A DNA stretch of 45,954 nt from Buttiauxella warmboldiae (GCF_003818135.1 NZ_RPOH01000008.1:1-45954); one strand, 5' to 3'; counted from the stretch's first letter, positions 25,830 to 35,975 are shown. Notes: generated from the letters alone by a model not told the origin. Numbers and translations are program-made.

Positions 25830-27227
25830 TCAGAAGATGGTAAACGGTGCAATCACCATGAATTTCACGTCGCGTTCGTCCTGGAAGATGTTGCCATAAC
25901 CACCGCCCCAGCTTGGGATATCGGAGTGATTATCGTACTGAGTAAAGTGCAGTTTAAATAACGTGCCCTTCGCACGGCCATCCTGAACGGTATACATCGC
26001 ATCAAGGCTATATGCCGACTCTTTCAGACGACGGTCAGCGTCGTAGAAGCCATCGGTGGTTGGTTTAGAAGCTGGTTTAGCATCCCATGCGTAAACATAA
26101 GAAGCACCAACGGCCCAACCCGGCAGGTTCCAGTTGCTCAGGTCATACATCGCGCCTGCAAATACCGCTTTTTCACCATTGGCGTTAAAGTCAGAACGGT
26201 TATCCCACCACACATCAAGACGACCGTTGGAAGAGGCATAGGTTGGCGTCATACGCTGCAGGAAGTAACCCTGCTGACCATCAGCCTTAACCATGGTTCC
26301 TTCAACACGCAGATCAACCTGGCCGATTCTGTAGCCGAGAGTCAATGCCTGCAACCAGGCGGTACCGTCGTATAGATCGTTGACGCTGCCATCGGAAGCT
26401 TTGTCACGCGTGCCGTAGAACTGATAGCTGGTGGTCAACGGGCTGCCAGCAATATCAAATTTGTAACTTGCCTTAGTGAAGTACTGATCCACATAGCCTT
26501 CCGCCTGACCAAATGCGGCTTCAAGAATCAGATCGTTTTTAAAATCATACTTCGCACCAAGTGAATGTAAATATTCGACTTTGGTCTTCTTGTCGTTCTG
26601 ATAGAACTTGTCCATTTCCAGATGCCATGGAGCTTTATACTGATTAGTCCACATGTAGGAGAAGCTCAGGGCACCGGCATCGTCATAATCAAAGTTGGCA
26701 CCGGCTTCTGCCCCCTGGTAAGTACCGGGCATAAAGCTCCAGTGAGGTGCTAATAGGGTCTGGCCGGTTGGCTGAATATAACCGGCACGCGCCCAGACCG
26801 GGCCGTATTTGAATTTGGCTGCCGCCTTATAAAGGCTGATCCCGCTTTTATCACCAGAGAAGTCTTCATCATAAGCTTTGTTTACCGAAGAGAAGGCGAT
26901 TTCATTCGGGTGGCCGCTATCCCCATTTTCTGCCATTTCAATAGCAGTAAAGGCCGCCACATCCAGACCAAACATGTCGGCGGCATAACCTGACTGGAAG
27001 TCCAGGTTGGCGTTCCATGTGGAGTGCGCAAGGTTAGTTTCGTATTTCCCCGTGGTCATGTCTTTACGGTCACGCTCACGCTGCCAGTAATAGACGCCGC
27101 CGGTCAGCGTTGAATCATCAACAAAACCTGCAGCCGCGGCCTGAGGGATGATAGCCAGTCCTGAAAGAGCCGTGACACCTGCGATTGCAAGCGCCAGCGC
27201 ACTACGTTTGCCACTAAACGTACGCAT
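25830..27227 (-). CDS. chiP: Chitoporin ChiP
   Basis: 465-residue OprD-family outer membrane porin for chito-oligosaccharides (E. coli ChiP about 468 aa). A signal peptide covers roughly residues 1-32 and ends in PQAAAA before [11 protein letters not shown]. The remainder alternates short aromatic-rich strands and turns, and the chain ends in Phe (VIAPFTIF). AGAGGA precedes the ATG. NagC-type operators lie in the leader and upstream. In E. coli the sRNA ChiX silences this mRNA; I did not locate the pairing site. Confidence 0.95.
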   Translation of the reverse strand: MRTFSGKRSALALAIAGVTALSGLAIIPQAAAAGFVDDSTLTGGVYYWQRERDRKDMTTGKYETNLAHSTWNANLDFQSGYAADMFGLDVAAFTAIEMAENGDSGHPNEIAFSSVNKAYDEDFSGDKSGISLYKAAAKFKYGPVWARAGYIQPTGQTLLAPHWSFMPGTYQGAEAGANFDYDDAGALSFSYMWTNQYKAPWHLEMDKFYQNDKKTKVEYLHSLGAKYDFKNDLILEAAFGQAEGYVDQYFTKASYKFDIAGSPLTTSYQFYGTRDKASDGSVNDLYDGTAWLQALTLGYRIGQVDLRVEGTMVKADGQQGYFLQRMTPTYASSNGRLDVWWDNRSDFNANGEKAVFAGAMYDLSNWNLPGWAVGASYVYAWDAKPASKPTTDGFYDADRRLKESAYSLDAMYTVQDGRAKGTLFKLHFTQYDNHSDIPSWGGGYGNIFQDERDVKFMVIAPFTIF

Positions 27228-27273
27228 ATAAAATTCCTCTTTGACGTATAAATAATCGCTGGGCGTTAAAACA

Positions 27274-27292
27274 CGCTATGTCGCGAAAAAAG
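27274..27292. promoter_or_regulatory. Weak NagC-like site in the chiP leader
   Basis: TATGTCGCGAAAAAAGT resembles one half of a NagC operator (TCGCGAAA), about 50 bp upstream of the chiP start. The other half is poor. Confidence 0.3.
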
Positions 27293-27356
27293 TAAAAATG
27301 CCTAACGGCTAAAGCGGTTATCACTATTTCCCCGCATTACTGCTCCCCCGTAGACT

Positions 27357-27377
27357 ATTTTTCGCGACGCGAATTAT
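27357..27377. promoter_or_regulatory. NagC-type operator upstream of chiP
   Basis: A quasi-palindrome centred on TTCGCGACGCGAA with A/T-rich arms fits the NagC operator pattern. It is 130 bp upstream of the chiP start, near a plausible promoter (TATAAA on the minus strand just upstream). Confidence 0.55.
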
Positions 27378-27536
27378 CAACGATTTTATAAAAGTTCATT
27401 ACGATATTATGACAGAGAGCACATAATTTATGCGTATTTATAACAAACAAGAAAGTCAGATTTTAATTCTTTTTACATTGGGAATATAAACACAAAAATC
27501 TAAATAAAGGCGTAAAAACGAAAAAATAAAGATTTT

Positions 27537-27561
27537 TTTATGGTCTGAGGTTGACCATAAA
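27537..27561. repeat. 25-bp perfect palindrome between chiP and glnS
   Basis: TTTATGGTC and GACCATAAA flank the 7-base centre TGAGGTT. There is no T-tract on one side and no neighbouring gene end, so it reads as a protein-binding site more than a terminator. It lies between the two NagC-type sites at 27357 and 27589. Confidence 0.55.
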
Positions 27562-27588
27562 TGCAGGTACATCGGGGCGAGGAATGCG

Positions 27589-27610
27589 TATTAATTCGCA
27601 ACGCGAATAT
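27589..27610. promoter_or_regulatory. Distal NagC-type operator in the chiP-glnS gap
   Basis: A quasi-palindrome centred on AATTCGCAACGCGAAT, closely similar to the site between nagE and nagB. Together with the site at 27357, about 230 bp away, it could support looping by NagC. The rest of the 461-bp gap holds the chiP leader and the glnS terminator. Confidence 0.55.
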
Positions 27611-27643
27611 GAAGAAAATGATTAAACAGATGATTATAAAGCG

Positions 27644-27673
27644 AAAAAAAACGCCGCGCTTTGCGACGTTTTT
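27644..27673 (-). terminator. Terminator of glnS
   Basis: Minus strand: ACGTCGC, loop AAAGC, GCGGCGT (one G-U pair), then eight T. It lies 16 bases after the glnS stop. Confidence 0.75.
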
Positions 27674-27688
27674 ATCAACAAACGGCTT

Positions 27689-29356
27689 TTATTCGCCCAT
27701 TTTGGCCCAGGTATCACGCAGCCCAACGGTACGGTTAAAGACCAGCTTTTCAGCGCTGGCATAACGGCTGTCGAGGCAGAAATAACCTTCGCGTTCGAAC
27801 TGATAGGCTTTCCCTTTCTCGGCATTTTTCAGGCCGGGTTCGACAAAACCCTGTTTGATAACCAGCGACTCCGGGTTGATCGTTGCAAGGAAATCCTCAG
27901 CGCTTCCAGGGTTTGGCACGCTGAACAGGCGATCGTACAGGCGGATCTCCACGGGCAATGCGTGTTCTGCACTCACCCAGTGGATAACACCTTTGACTTT
28001 ACGACCATCTGCCGGGTCCTTGCTTAAGGTGTCCGGATCGTAGGAACAATGCAGCGTGGTAATATTCCCTGCTTCATCTTTCTCTACGCGCTCGGCTTTA
28101 ATCACATAGGCATTACGCAGGCGCACTTCTTTGCCCAGCACCAGACGCTTGTACTGCTTGTTGGCTTCTTCACGGAAGTCAGCACGGTCGATGTAAATCT
28201 CGCGGCTAAACGGCACCTGACGGCTGCCCATCTCTGGTTTATTAGGATGGTTAGGCATAGTCACCATTTCAACTTCACCCTGTGGGAAGTTCTCAATGAT
28301 AACTTTTACCGGATCAAGAACCGCCATGGCACGCGGCGCATTCTCGTTGAGGTCGTCACGAATACAGGATTCCAGCGAGGCCATTTCCACGGTGTTATCT
28401 TGCTTAGTCACACCAATGCGCTTACAGAATTCACGAATGGAAGCTGCGGTATAACCACGGCGGCGCAGGCCAGAAATAGTCGGCATACGTGGGTCATCCC
28501 AGCCTTCTACCACCTTCTCTGTCACCAGCTGGTTCAGCTTACGCTTAGACATAATGGCGTATTCGAGATTCAGGCGTGAGAACTCATACTGACGCGGATG
28601 CGCAGGAATGGTGATGTTATCCAACACCCAGTCATACAGACGGCGGTTATCCTGGAACTCCAGCGTACATAAAGAGTGCGTAATTCCTTCCAGCGCATCG
28701 GAAATGCAGTGGGTGAAGTCGTACATCGGGTAGATGCACCATTTGTTACCGGTCTGGTGGTGTTCGGCAAACTTAATACGATAAATCACCGGGTCGCGCA
28801 TCACGATAAATGGCGAGGCCATATCGATTTTCGCCCGCAGGCACGCCGTCCCTTCGGCAAATTCACCGCTACGCATTTTCTCAAACAGCGCGAGGTTTTC
28901 CTCAATGCTGCGATCGCGATATGGGCTGTTTTTCCCCGGGGCCGTCAACGAGCCGCGATATTCACGGATTTGTTCCGGTGTCAGTTCATCAACATACGCC
29001 AGACCTTTATTGATTAACTCAAGCGCGTAATTAAACAGCTGGTCGAAATAATCAGAGGAATAACGCACATTGCCAGACCACTTGAAGCCTAACCATTCAA
29101 CGTCATGCTTAATGGAGTCGACGAACTCGATATCTTCTTTTGCCGGGTTGGTGTCATCGAAGCGCAGGTTGCACCGGCCTTGATAATCCTGGGCGATACC
29201 AAAGTTCAGGCAGATGGATTTTGCATGGCCGATATGCAGATAGCCGTTCGGCTCCGGCGGAAAACGGGTGCAAATGCTGTTGTGCTTACCACTGGCCAAA
29301 TCTTCATCGATAATCTGGCGGATAAAGTTAGTTGGGCGGGCTTCTGCCTCACTCAT
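27689..29356 (-). CDS. glnS: Glutaminyl-tRNA synthetase
   Basis: 555-residue class I aminoacyl-tRNA synthetase (E. coli 554 aa) that charges tRNA-Gln; three tRNA-Gln genes lie in this window. The HIGH motif is at 41-44 in [14 protein letters not shown] and the KMSKS-equivalent is IMSKRKL at about residue 268. The C-terminal anticodon-binding barrels run to WAKMGE. AGAGGA precedes the ATG. Its own terminator separates it from chiP, and nagE lies upstream on the same strand after a terminator. Confidence 0.98.
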   Translation of the reverse strand: MSEAEARPTNFIRQIIDEDLASGKHNSICTRFPPEPNGYLHIGHAKSICLNFGIAQDYQGRCNLRFDDTNPAKEDIEFVDSIKHDVEWLGFKWSGNVRYSSDYFDQLFNYALELINKGLAYVDELTPEQIREYRGSLTAPGKNSPYRDRSIEENLALFEKMRSGEFAEGTACLRAKIDMASPFIVMRDPVIYRIKFAEHHQTGNKWCIYPMYDFTHCISDALEGITHSLCTLEFQDNRRLYDWVLDNITIPAHPRQYEFSRLNLEYAIMSKRKLNQLVTEKVVEGWDDPRMPTISGLRRRGYTAASIREFCKRIGVTKQDNTVEMASLESCIRDDLNENAPRAMAVLDPVKVIIENFPQGEVEMVTMPNHPNKPEMGSRQVPFSREIYIDRADFREEANKQYKRLVLGKEVRLRNAYVIKAERVEKDEAGNITTLHCSYDPDTLSKDPADGRKVKGVIHWVSAEHALPVEIRLYDRLFSVPNPGSAEDFLATINPESLVIKQGFVEPGLKNAEKGKAYQFEREGYFCLDSRYASAEKLVFNRTVGLRDTWAKMGE

Positions 29357-29470
29357 CGCGGGTTCCTCTGTGCAAAAACTTCAGTTATCGGCACATGATC
29401 TTATAAGCAAGCGAGGGAAACAACCTTTTGTTGCATAAATAAGGGGATCGGGAAAGGTCTGGCAGGAGCA

Positions 29471-29506
29471 ATAAAAAAGCGGCTGAAGAATTAATCTCCA
29501 GCCGCT
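29471..29506 (-). terminator. Terminator of nagE
   Basis: Minus strand: AGCGGCTG, 13-base loop, CAGCCGCT, then TTTTTATT. It lies 28 bases after the nagE stop. Confidence 0.8.
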
Positions 29507-29534
29507 AAAGGCACAATCTATGACTCAGGAGCGA

Positions 29535-31556
29535 TTATTTGCCTTTAATTTCGTACAGCGGCGTTTGCCCTGCAACGACGGAACCTTGCGCCTGAAGAAC
29601 CAGACCGCTGTAATCGTCGATATTGCTGCAAACCACCGGGCTAATCATGGAGCGGGCATTGGCGTTGAGGAAATCGAGATCCATTTCCAGAATCGGCTGG
29701 CCTGCAACCACTTCAGCCCCCTCTTCTACCAGGCGAGTAAAGCCCTGACCGTTCAGTGCGACGGTATCAATGCCCATATGGACCACGATTTCAGCGCCTT
29801 TTTCGGTTTCCAGGCAGAACGCATGGTTAGTGTTAAAGATTTTTACGATAGTACCGGCAGCCGGCGCGACAACGGTTTTCTCCGTCGGCTTAACCGCCAC
29901 GCCGTCACCGACCGCTTTGCTGGCGAAGGCTTCATCAGGAACCTGGTCCAGCGCCACGATATCGCCGGTTACTGGCGAAACCAGTGCCGCGATGGTGACC
30001 GCATTAGGCACCGCCTGCGGTTTTGCGGCGGCAACTGGCGCAGCGGCAGCGGAGCTTACCGGAGCGGCCGCGACGTCACCCACCGTTTTCATGGCGTTAG
30101 CAATTTTCTCAGCCACAAAACCGACGATGATTTGCACGCTGGTTTTGTTCAGGCGGATAACACCGGTTGCACCCAGACGTTTGGCCAACGCTTCATTAAC
30201 CAATGAAGAGTCTTTTACGTTCAGACGCAGACGAGTGATACAGGCATCAATACCGGTCAGGTTAGCGGAACCGCCAACTGCGGCGATGTACTGACGAGCC
30301 AGCTCAGACACATCCTGAGAGGTGTTGGCGCTAACATTCACGTCATGACCATCGGTTTCATCACCGGTAACCGCCAGTTCACGACCCGGCGTCAGCAGAT
30401 TGAATCTTTTGATGGTGAAACGGAACACCAGGTAGTACAACACGAAGAACACCAGGCCTTGTGGGATCAGCATGTACCAGTGGGTTGCCAGCGGGTTACG
30501 GGACGAAAGCACCATATCCACCAGGCCCGCACTGAAGCCGAAACCTGCAATCCACTGCATGCTCGCAGCGATAAATACCGAAATACCGGTCAGCACCGCG
30601 TGCATCAGATACAGAACCGGAGCCACGAACATGAAGGAGAATTCCAACGGCTCGGTGATCCCCGTAAAGAAGGCAGCAAACGCCCCCGCCATCATGATAC
30701 CCAACACTTTGGCTTTATTTTCCGGACGCGCGCAGTGGTAGATGGCCAGCGCCGCACCAGGAAGACCGAACATCATTATCGGGAAGAAGCCAGCCTGGTA
30801 ACGACCCGTAATCCCCACGATACCGGTACCTTCAGCGATAGATTTAGCCCCGCCGAGGAATTTAGGAATATCGTTGATACCGGCAACGTCAAACCAGAAC
30901 ACGGAGTTCAGCGCGTGGTGCAGGCCAACTGGAATCAGCAGACGGTTGAAGAACGCATACACACCCGCCCCGATAGAACCCATTTTCTGGATGTGCTCAC
31001 CAAAGTTGACCAGGCCGCTAAACACCACCGGCCAGATAAACATCATGATGAAGGCAACGGCAATCATCACGAAGGAGGTGAGGATCGGCACCAGGCGACG
31101 GCCGCTAAAGAAGGACAACGCTTTTGGCAGCTCGACGCTGCTGAAACGGTTGTACAACTCTGCGGAAATAATCCCCACCAGAATGCCCACAAATTGGTTT
31201 TGGATTTTAGAAAACGCAAACGGAACCTGATCCAACGGAATATGTTTGATCATGGAAACAGCCGCTGGCGAACAGAGCGTAGTCAGAACCAGGAAACCGA
31301 CAAAGCCGGTTAGTGCAGCAGCACCATCTTTATCTTTGGACATACCGTAAGCCACACCAATAGCAAACAGCACGCCCATATTGTCAATAATAGCGGCACC
31401 AGATTTGATGAATAACGCAGCTAATGCGCTATCACCACCCCAGCTAACCGGGTCAATCCAGTAGCCAACACCCATTAATATGGCTGCGGCTGGTAGCGTG
31501 GCTACCGGCACCATCAGCGCGCGGCCAACCTTTTGCATATAACCTAGAATACTCAC
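29535..31556 (-). CDS. nagE: N-acetylglucosamine PTS permease NagE (EIICBA)
   Basis: 673-residue fused PTS enzyme that imports GlcNAc as GlcNAc-6-phosphate. Domains: membrane EIIC (about 1-385, with GLPGAALA and the GITEPLEF motif), EIIB (about 412-490, phospho-Cys439 in GIDACITRLRL), an Ala/Pro linker (about 494-518), and EIIA (about 522-673, with NHAF His578 and active His593 in VVHMGIDTVAL). E. coli NagE has 648 residues; the EIIB and EIIA parts are close to it, while the EIIC part is noticeably more different and longer. It is divergent from nagB, with a NagC-type operator and a CRP site in the gap. Confidence 0.93.
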   Translation of the reverse strand: MSILGYMQKVGRALMVPVATLPAAAILMGVGYWIDPVSWGGDSALAALFIKSGAAIIDNMGVLFAIGVAYGMSKDKDGAAALTGFVGFLVLTTLCSPAAVSMIKHIPLDQVPFAFSKIQNQFVGILVGIISAELYNRFSSVELPKALSFFSGRRLVPILTSFVMIAVAFIMMFIWPVVFSGLVNFGEHIQKMGSIGAGVYAFFNRLLIPVGLHHALNSVFWFDVAGINDIPKFLGGAKSIAEGTGIVGITGRYQAGFFPIMMFGLPGAALAIYHCARPENKAKVLGIMMAGAFAAFFTGITEPLEFSFMFVAPVLYLMHAVLTGISVFIAASMQWIAGFGFSAGLVDMVLSSRNPLATHWYMLIPQGLVFFVLYYLVFRFTIKRFNLLTPGRELAVTGDETDGHDVNVSANTSQDVSELARQYIAAVGGSANLTGIDACITRLRLNVKDSSLVNEALAKRLGATGVIRLNKTSVQIIVGFVAEKIANAMKTVGDVAAAPVSSAAAAPVAAAKPQAVPNAVTIAALVSPVTGDIVALDQVPDEAFASKAVGDGVAVKPTEKTVVAPAAGTIVKIFNTNHAFCLETEKGAEIVVHMGIDTVALNGQGFTRLVEEGAEVVAGQPILEMDLDFLNANARSMISPVVCSNIDDYSGLVLQAQGSVVAGQTPLYEIKGK

Positions 31557-31666
31557 GTTAATTCCCCCTATGAGACCCCGTTAAGGCTCGTTCAAAGCCG
31601 TTTTATTATTGTGTAACAAACCTTGAAAGCATGGCGAAGATTCACCAACCTTCTGAGTGTGTGAAA

Positions 31667-31688
31667 AATTAATTCGTATCGCAAATTA
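31667..31688. promoter_or_regulatory. NagC operator in the nagE-nagB gap
   Basis: A quasi-palindrome with centre TTAATTCGTATCGCAAATTA matches the NagC operator of the E. coli nagE-nagB region as I recall it. It lies on the nagE side of the 334-bp divergent region. Confidence 0.75.
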
Positions 31689-31701
31689 AACCGCCTTTTT
31701 T

Positions 31702-31717
31702 TGTGATTAGAATCACC
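31702..31717. promoter_or_regulatory. CRP-cAMP site between nagE and nagB
   Basis: TGTGATTAGAATCACC has both half-sites (TGTGA, 6-bp spacer, TCACC). In E. coli, nagE and nagB are activated by CRP from one such site. Confidence 0.75.
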
Positions 31718-31761
31718 AAATATTGTTATGACACTCCCCTTTGTCTAGCTATCAGCGAAAA

Positions 31762-31784
31762 CTTATTTTATCATCCGAAAAATC
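31762..31784. promoter_or_regulatory. Possible second NagC site on the nagB side
   Basis: An A/T-rich quasi-palindrome around TTATCATCCGAAAA, at the place where E. coli has its nagB-proximal NagC operator. It matches less well than the site at 31667; the two would bracket the CRP site for looping. Confidence 0.4.
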
Positions 31785-31890
31785 AACACAGATTGCTGCG
31801 GCCAACACCCGTTTGAAACTGGGTTACGCTTAGAAGAGTCAAACAACCAATCTGTCGAACTCCGTTTTCTATTAACTTATGAGGTGAATG

Positions 31891-32691
31891 ATGAGACTGA
31901 TTCCCCTGGCTACCCCAGCTCAAGTAGGCAAATGGGCAGCGCGCCATATCGTTAAGCGTATCAATGCGTTTAACCCAACAGCAGATCGTCCTTTCGTGCT
32001 GGGCCTGCCAACCGGCGGTACGCCTCTTGAAGCGTATAAAGCGCTGGTAGAGATGCATAAAGCGGGCCAGGTCAGCTTTAAAAATGTCGTCACCTTTAAC
32101 ATGGATGAATACGTTGGTCTGCCAAAAGAACATCCAGAAAGTTATTACACCTTTATGCACCGCAACTTCTTTGACCACGTTGATATTCCGGCAGAAAACA
32201 TCAACCTGCTCAATGGCAACGCCGAAGATGTTGACGCAGAATGCCGTCGTTATGAAGAGAAAATTCGCTCATACGGCAAAATTCACCTGTTTATGGGCGG
32301 CGTGGGCAACGACGGTCATATCGCCTTTAACGAGCCCGCCTCTTCTCTGGCGTCTCGTACCCGTATCAAAACACTGACTCATGACACGCGTGTTGCCAAC
32401 TCCCGTTTCTTTGATGGTGATGTTTCTCAGGTGCCAAAATATGCGCTGACCGTCGGCGTAGGCACGCTGCTTGACGCTGAAGAAGTGATGATTTTGGTGC
32501 TCGGCCATCTGAAAGCGCAAGCGCTGCAGGCCGCTGTGGAAGGTAACGTGAATCACATGTGGACCATTAGCTGTCTGCAACTGCACCCTAAAGCCGTCGT
32601 GGTTTGTGATGAACCCTCGACGATGGAACTCAAAGTGAAGACGCTGAAGTACTTCAATGAGCTCGAAGCAGAAAACATCAAAGATCTTTAA
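31891..32691 (+). CDS. nagB: Glucosamine-6-phosphate deaminase NagB
   Basis: 266-residue enzyme converting glucosamine-6-phosphate to fructose-6-phosphate and ammonia. Catalytic residues Asp72 (NMDEYVGL), Asp141, His143 and Glu148 ([11 protein letters not shown]) occupy the same numbers as in E. coli. The sequence begins ATGATG; the second ATG (31891) is chosen because GAGG is then six bases away, whereas the first leaves only three, and the length equals E. coli NagB. It is the first gene of nagBACD. Confidence 0.97.
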   Translation: MRLIPLATPAQVGKWAARHIVKRINAFNPTADRPFVLGLPTGGTPLEAYKALVEMHKAGQVSFKNVVTFNMDEYVGLPKEHPESYYTFMHRNFFDHVDIPAENINLLNGNAEDVDAECRRYEEKIRSYGKIHLFMGGVGNDGHIAFNEPASSLASRTRIKTLTHDTRVANSRFFDGDVSQVPKYALTVGVGTLLDAEEVMILVLGHLKAQALQAAVEGNVNHMWTISCLQLHPKAVVVCDEPSTMELKVKTLKYFNELEAENIKDL

Positions 32692-32700
32692 ATACTAATT

Positions 32701-32761
32701 TATACCCTAAATAGTTCGAGTTGCAGCCAACACCGCTGCAACTTGAAGTATGACGGGTATA
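32701..32761. repeat. Internally deleted ERIC (IRU) element between nagB and nagA
   Basis: A 61-bp palindromic element starts TATACCCTAAATAGTTCGAG and ends ACTTGAAGTATGACGGGTATA minus its first base, matching the two ends of the 127-bp enterobacterial ERIC/IRU consensus as I remember it. The central part, including the segments used as ERIC PCR priming sites, is missing. It lies within the nagBACD transcript, where it will fold as a long hairpin upstream of nagA. Confidence 0.75.
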
Positions 32762-32774
32762 GCCGGGGGTAACT

Positions 32775-33923
32775 ATGTTTGCATTAACTCAGGGTCGGAT
32801 TTATACCGGCCATGAAATTCTTGACGATCACGCGGTTATTATCGCGAACGGCCTGATTGAACGCGTTTGCCCGCGCTCAGATCTCCCTGCGGGTATTGAG
32901 ACTCGCGATGTTGGCGGTGCAATCATTGCCCCCGGTTTTATTGATGTACAGCTCAATGGCTGCGGCGGCGTGCAGTTTAATGATTCCGCTGAGGCGGTGA
33001 GCGTTGAAACGCTGACAATCATGCAGAAAGCCAACGAGCGTTCTGGCTGTACCAGCTACCTGCCGACCCTTATCACCAGCAGCGACGACCTGATGAAGCA
33101 AGGCGTGAAAGTGATGCGCGAATACCTGGCGCTGCATCAGCACCAGGCGCTCGGCCTGCACCTTGAAGGCCCATGGCTGAACATAGTGAAAAAAGGGACG
33201 CACAACCCAAACTTCGTGCGTAAACCAGACGCTGAACTGGTCGATTTCTTATGCGAAAACGCCGATGTCATCACCAAAGTGACGCTGGCGCCAGAAATGG
33301 TGGCACCCGAGGTCATCAGTAAACTGGTAGCCTCCGGCATTATTGTTTCCGCCGGGCACTCCAATGCCACGGTTAAAGAAGCAAAAGTCGGTTTCCGTGC
33401 CGGAATCACCTTCGCCACCCACCTTTTCAACGCCATGCCCTATATTACGGGCCGCGAACCAGGGCTTGCGGGGGCAATTTTTGATGAGCCGGATGTTTAC
33501 TGCGGTATTATTGCCGATGGTTTACACGTGGACTACGCCAACGTTCGTACTGCGAAAAAAGTTAAAGGCGATAAGCTTTGCCTGGTGACGGATGCCACCG
33601 CGCCGGCGGGAGCCAATATCGATGAGTTCATTTTTGCAGGAAAAACAATATACTACCGTGATGGTCTCTGTGTAGATGAGAACGGCACCCTGAGCGGTTC
33701 GGCCCTGACGATGATTGAAGGGGTTCGTAACCTGGTGGAACATGCCGGTATCGCCTTAGACGAAGCGCTGCGTATGGCCACCCTCTACCCTGCCCGCGCG
33801 ATGGGCGTTGAGAAGCAATTAGGTACAATCGCCGCAGGGAAAGTCGCCAACCTGACGACCTTTACCCGCGATTATAAAATCACCAAGACCTTTGTTAATG
33901 GTAACGAGGTCGTAACTGAGTAA
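32775..33923 (+). CDS. nagA: N-acetylglucosamine-6-phosphate deacetylase NagA
   Basis: 382-residue amidohydrolase, equal in length to E. coli NagA, which removes acetate from GlcNAc-6-phosphate before NagB acts. The N-terminal [19 protein letters not shown], the metal-ligand segment [25 protein letters not shown] and the catalytic Asp in [10 protein letters not shown] are all present. It follows the ERIC-derived element by 13 bp, with a GGGGG-rich ribosome-binding region. Confidence 0.97.
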   Translation: MFALTQGRIYTGHEILDDHAVIIANGLIERVCPRSDLPAGIETRDVGGAIIAPGFIDVQLNGCGGVQFNDSAEAVSVETLTIMQKANERSGCTSYLPTLITSSDDLMKQGVKVMREYLALHQHQALGLHLEGPWLNIVKKGTHNPNFVRKPDAELVDFLCENADVITKVTLAPEMVAPEVISKLVASGIIVSAGHSNATVKEAKVGFRAGITFATHLFNAMPYITGREPGLAGAIFDEPDVYCGIIADGLHVDYANVRTAKKVKGDKLCLVTDATAPAGANIDEFIFAGKTIYYRDGLCVDENGTLSGSALTMIEGVRNLVEHAGIALDEALRMATLYPARAMGVEKQLGTIAAGKVANLTTFTRDYKITKTFVNGNEVVTE

Positions 33924-33930
33924 TTAAGGC

Positions 33931-35151
33931 ATGACGACTGGCAGACAGGCTCAAATTGGCAATGTTGATCTGGTAAAACAACTCAATAGCGCGGCGGTAT
34001 ATCGCCTGATTGACCAACACGGGCCAATCTCTCGCATTCAGATTGCTGAACACAGCCAGCTTGCGCCAGCCAGCGTCACCAAAATTACGCGCCAGCTCAT
34101 CGAGCGTGGATTGATCAAAGAAGTCGATCAGCAGGCCTCCACCGGGGGCCGCCGCGCTATCTCCATTATCACCGAAACCCGCAATTTCCATGCGATTGGC
34201 GTGCGCCTTGGCCGCCACGACGCAACCATCACCCTGTTTGATCTCAGCGCGAAGCCGCTGGCCGAAGAGCATTACGCCCTTCCTGAACGAACTCAGGAGA
34301 CGCTCGAATACGCGCTGCTTAACGCCATTAGCCAGTTTATTGAGCAAAACACGCGCAAAATGCGGGAGCTGATCGCGATTTCCGTGATCCTGCCGGGCCT
34401 TGTCGACCCGGAAAGCGGCGTCATTCGTTACATGCCGCATATTCAGGTGAATGACTGGTCGCTGGTTGATAGCCTGGAAAAACGCTTCCAGGTGACCTGC
34501 TATGTCGGCCACGATATCCGCAGCCTGGCCCTTGCTGAACACTATTTTGGTGCAACGCACGACTGCGATGACTCCATTTTAGTGCGTGTGCACCGCGGTA
34601 CCGGGGCCGGTATTCTCTCTAACGGGCGCATTTTTATTGGCCGTAACGGTAACGTCGGCGAGATTGGCCATATCCAGGTTGACCCTTTAGGCGAACGCTG
34701 CCACTGCGGAAACTTTGGCTGCCTGGAAACGATTGCTGCCAATGCGGCTATCGAACAGCGCGTGCGCCATCTGCTTGAACAGGGTTACCACAGCCGCCTT
34801 ACCCCTGAAGAATGCGATATCACCGCAATTTGCAAAGCGGCAAATAAAGGTGACGCGCTGGCCTGCGAGGTGATTGAACATGTGGGCCGCCATTTAGGCA
34901 AGGCTATCTCAATTGCGATTAATCTGTTTAACCCGCAAAAAGTGGTGATTGCCGGGGAAATTATCGAAGCGGAAAAAGTGCTGCTGCCCGCCATCGAAAG
35001 CTGCATCAACACCCAGGTGTTAAAAGCCTTCCGTAAAAATCTGCCGGTGGTGCGCTCCAAACTGAATGACCGCTCCGCCATTGGCGCCTTTGCGTTGGTA
35101 AAACGTGCGATGCTGAACGGCGTTCTGCTGCAACGTTTGCTGGAAAGTTAA
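33931..35151 (+). CDS. nagC: ROK-family repressor NagC
   Basis: 406-residue regulator of amino-sugar genes, the E. coli NagC length. An N-terminal winged helix-turn-helix (about residues 30-65, SRIQIAEHSQLAPASVTKI) is followed by the ROK fold that binds GlcNAc-6-phosphate. The Zn-binding cluster CHCGNFGCLE follows HIQVDPLGE. AAGG precedes the ATG, 7 bases after nagA. Probable targets in this window are the operators at 31667, 27589 and 27357. Confidence 0.97.
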   Translation: MTTGRQAQIGNVDLVKQLNSAAVYRLIDQHGPISRIQIAEHSQLAPASVTKITRQLIERGLIKEVDQQASTGGRRAISIITETRNFHAIGVRLGRHDATITLFDLSAKPLAEEHYALPERTQETLEYALLNAISQFIEQNTRKMRELIAISVILPGLVDPESGVIRYMPHIQVNDWSLVDSLEKRFQVTCYVGHDIRSLALAEHYFGATHDCDDSILVRVHRGTGAGILSNGRIFIGRNGNVGEIGHIQVDPLGERCHCGNFGCLETIAANAAIEQRVRHLLEQGYHSRLTPEECDITAICKAANKGDALACEVIEHVGRHLGKAISIAINLFNPQKVVIAGEIIEAEKVLLPAIESCINTQVLKAFRKNLPVVRSKLNDRSAIGAFALVKRAMLNGVLLQRLLES

Positions 35152-35213
35152 CCCAAATCAGCCGCTTTTTACGTTATAGTGACGCCTTCTTTTCAGGTGA
35201 GCCAGAGTAGTCA

Positions 35214-35966
35214 ATGACCATTCAGAATGTAATTTGTGATATTGACGGCGTGCTGATGCACGACAACGTCGCCGTACCCGGTGCTAATGAATTTCTGGCA
35301 CGCATTATGGAAAAGGGGATGCCGCTGGTCCTGCTGACCAATTACCCGTCGCAAACAGGACAGGATCTGGCCAACCGTTTTGCCTCTTCAGGCATTGATG
35401 TTCCTGATAGCGTGTTTTATACCTCAGCCATGGCCACCGCCGACTTCCTGCGTCGTCAGGAAGGGAAAAAAGCCTATGTGGTGGGTGAAGGGGCGTTGAT
35501 CCATGAGCTGTATAAAGCCGGTTTCACCATTACGGATATTAACCCTGACTTTGTTATCGTCGGTGAAACGCGCTCCTATAACTGGGAAATGATGCATAAG
35601 GCGGCTTATTTTGTGGCAAACGGCGCGCGCTTTATCGCAACCAACCCGGATACCCACGGCCGCGGTTACTACCCCGCCTGCGGCGCGCTTTGTGCAGGCA
35701 TTGAGAAAATTTCCGGCCGCAAGCCGTTCTGCGTAGGTAAGCCAAGCCCGTGGATTATCCGTGCCGCACTGAACAAGATGCAGGCGCATTCTGAGCACAC
35801 GGTAATTGTTGGCGATAACCTGCGTACCGATATTCTTGCCGGTTTCCAGGCAGGGTTAGAAACGATTCTGGTGCTTTCTGGCGTATCGACGCTAAATGAC
35901 ATTGATGCCATGCCGTTCCGCCCTTCCTGGATTTACCCGTCGGTTGCAGAAGTCGATATCATCTAA
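35214..35966 (+). CDS. nagD: HAD-family nucleotide phosphatase NagD
   Basis: 250-residue HAD phosphatase matching E. coli NagD, which prefers UMP and other nucleotides in vitro. The nucleophile motif DIDGVL places Asp9 and Asp11; LLTNYPS is motif II, and the C-terminal VGDNLRTDILAGFQAG is motif IV. It is the last gene of nagBACD, 62 bp after nagC, and ends before a strong terminator. Its link to amino-sugar use is by operon position only. Confidence 0.95.
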   Translation: MTIQNVICDIDGVLMHDNVAVPGANEFLARIMEKGMPLVLLTNYPSQTGQDLANRFASSGIDVPDSVFYTSAMATADFLRRQEGKKAYVVGEGALIHELYKAGFTITDINPDFVIVGETRSYNWEMMHKAAYFVANGARFIATNPDTHGRGYYPACGALCAGIEKISGRKPFCVGKPSPWIIRAALNKMQAHSEHTVIVGDNLRTDILAGFQAGLETILVLSGVSTLNDIDAMPFRPSWIYPSVAEVDII

Positions 35967-35975
35967 TTAATGATT

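Noticed and set aside
30345-31313. 322-codon open frame on the plus strand
   Set aside because: Antisense to nagE, very rich in His, Arg, Gln and Asn as expected from the reverse of membrane-protein codons; no ribosome site.
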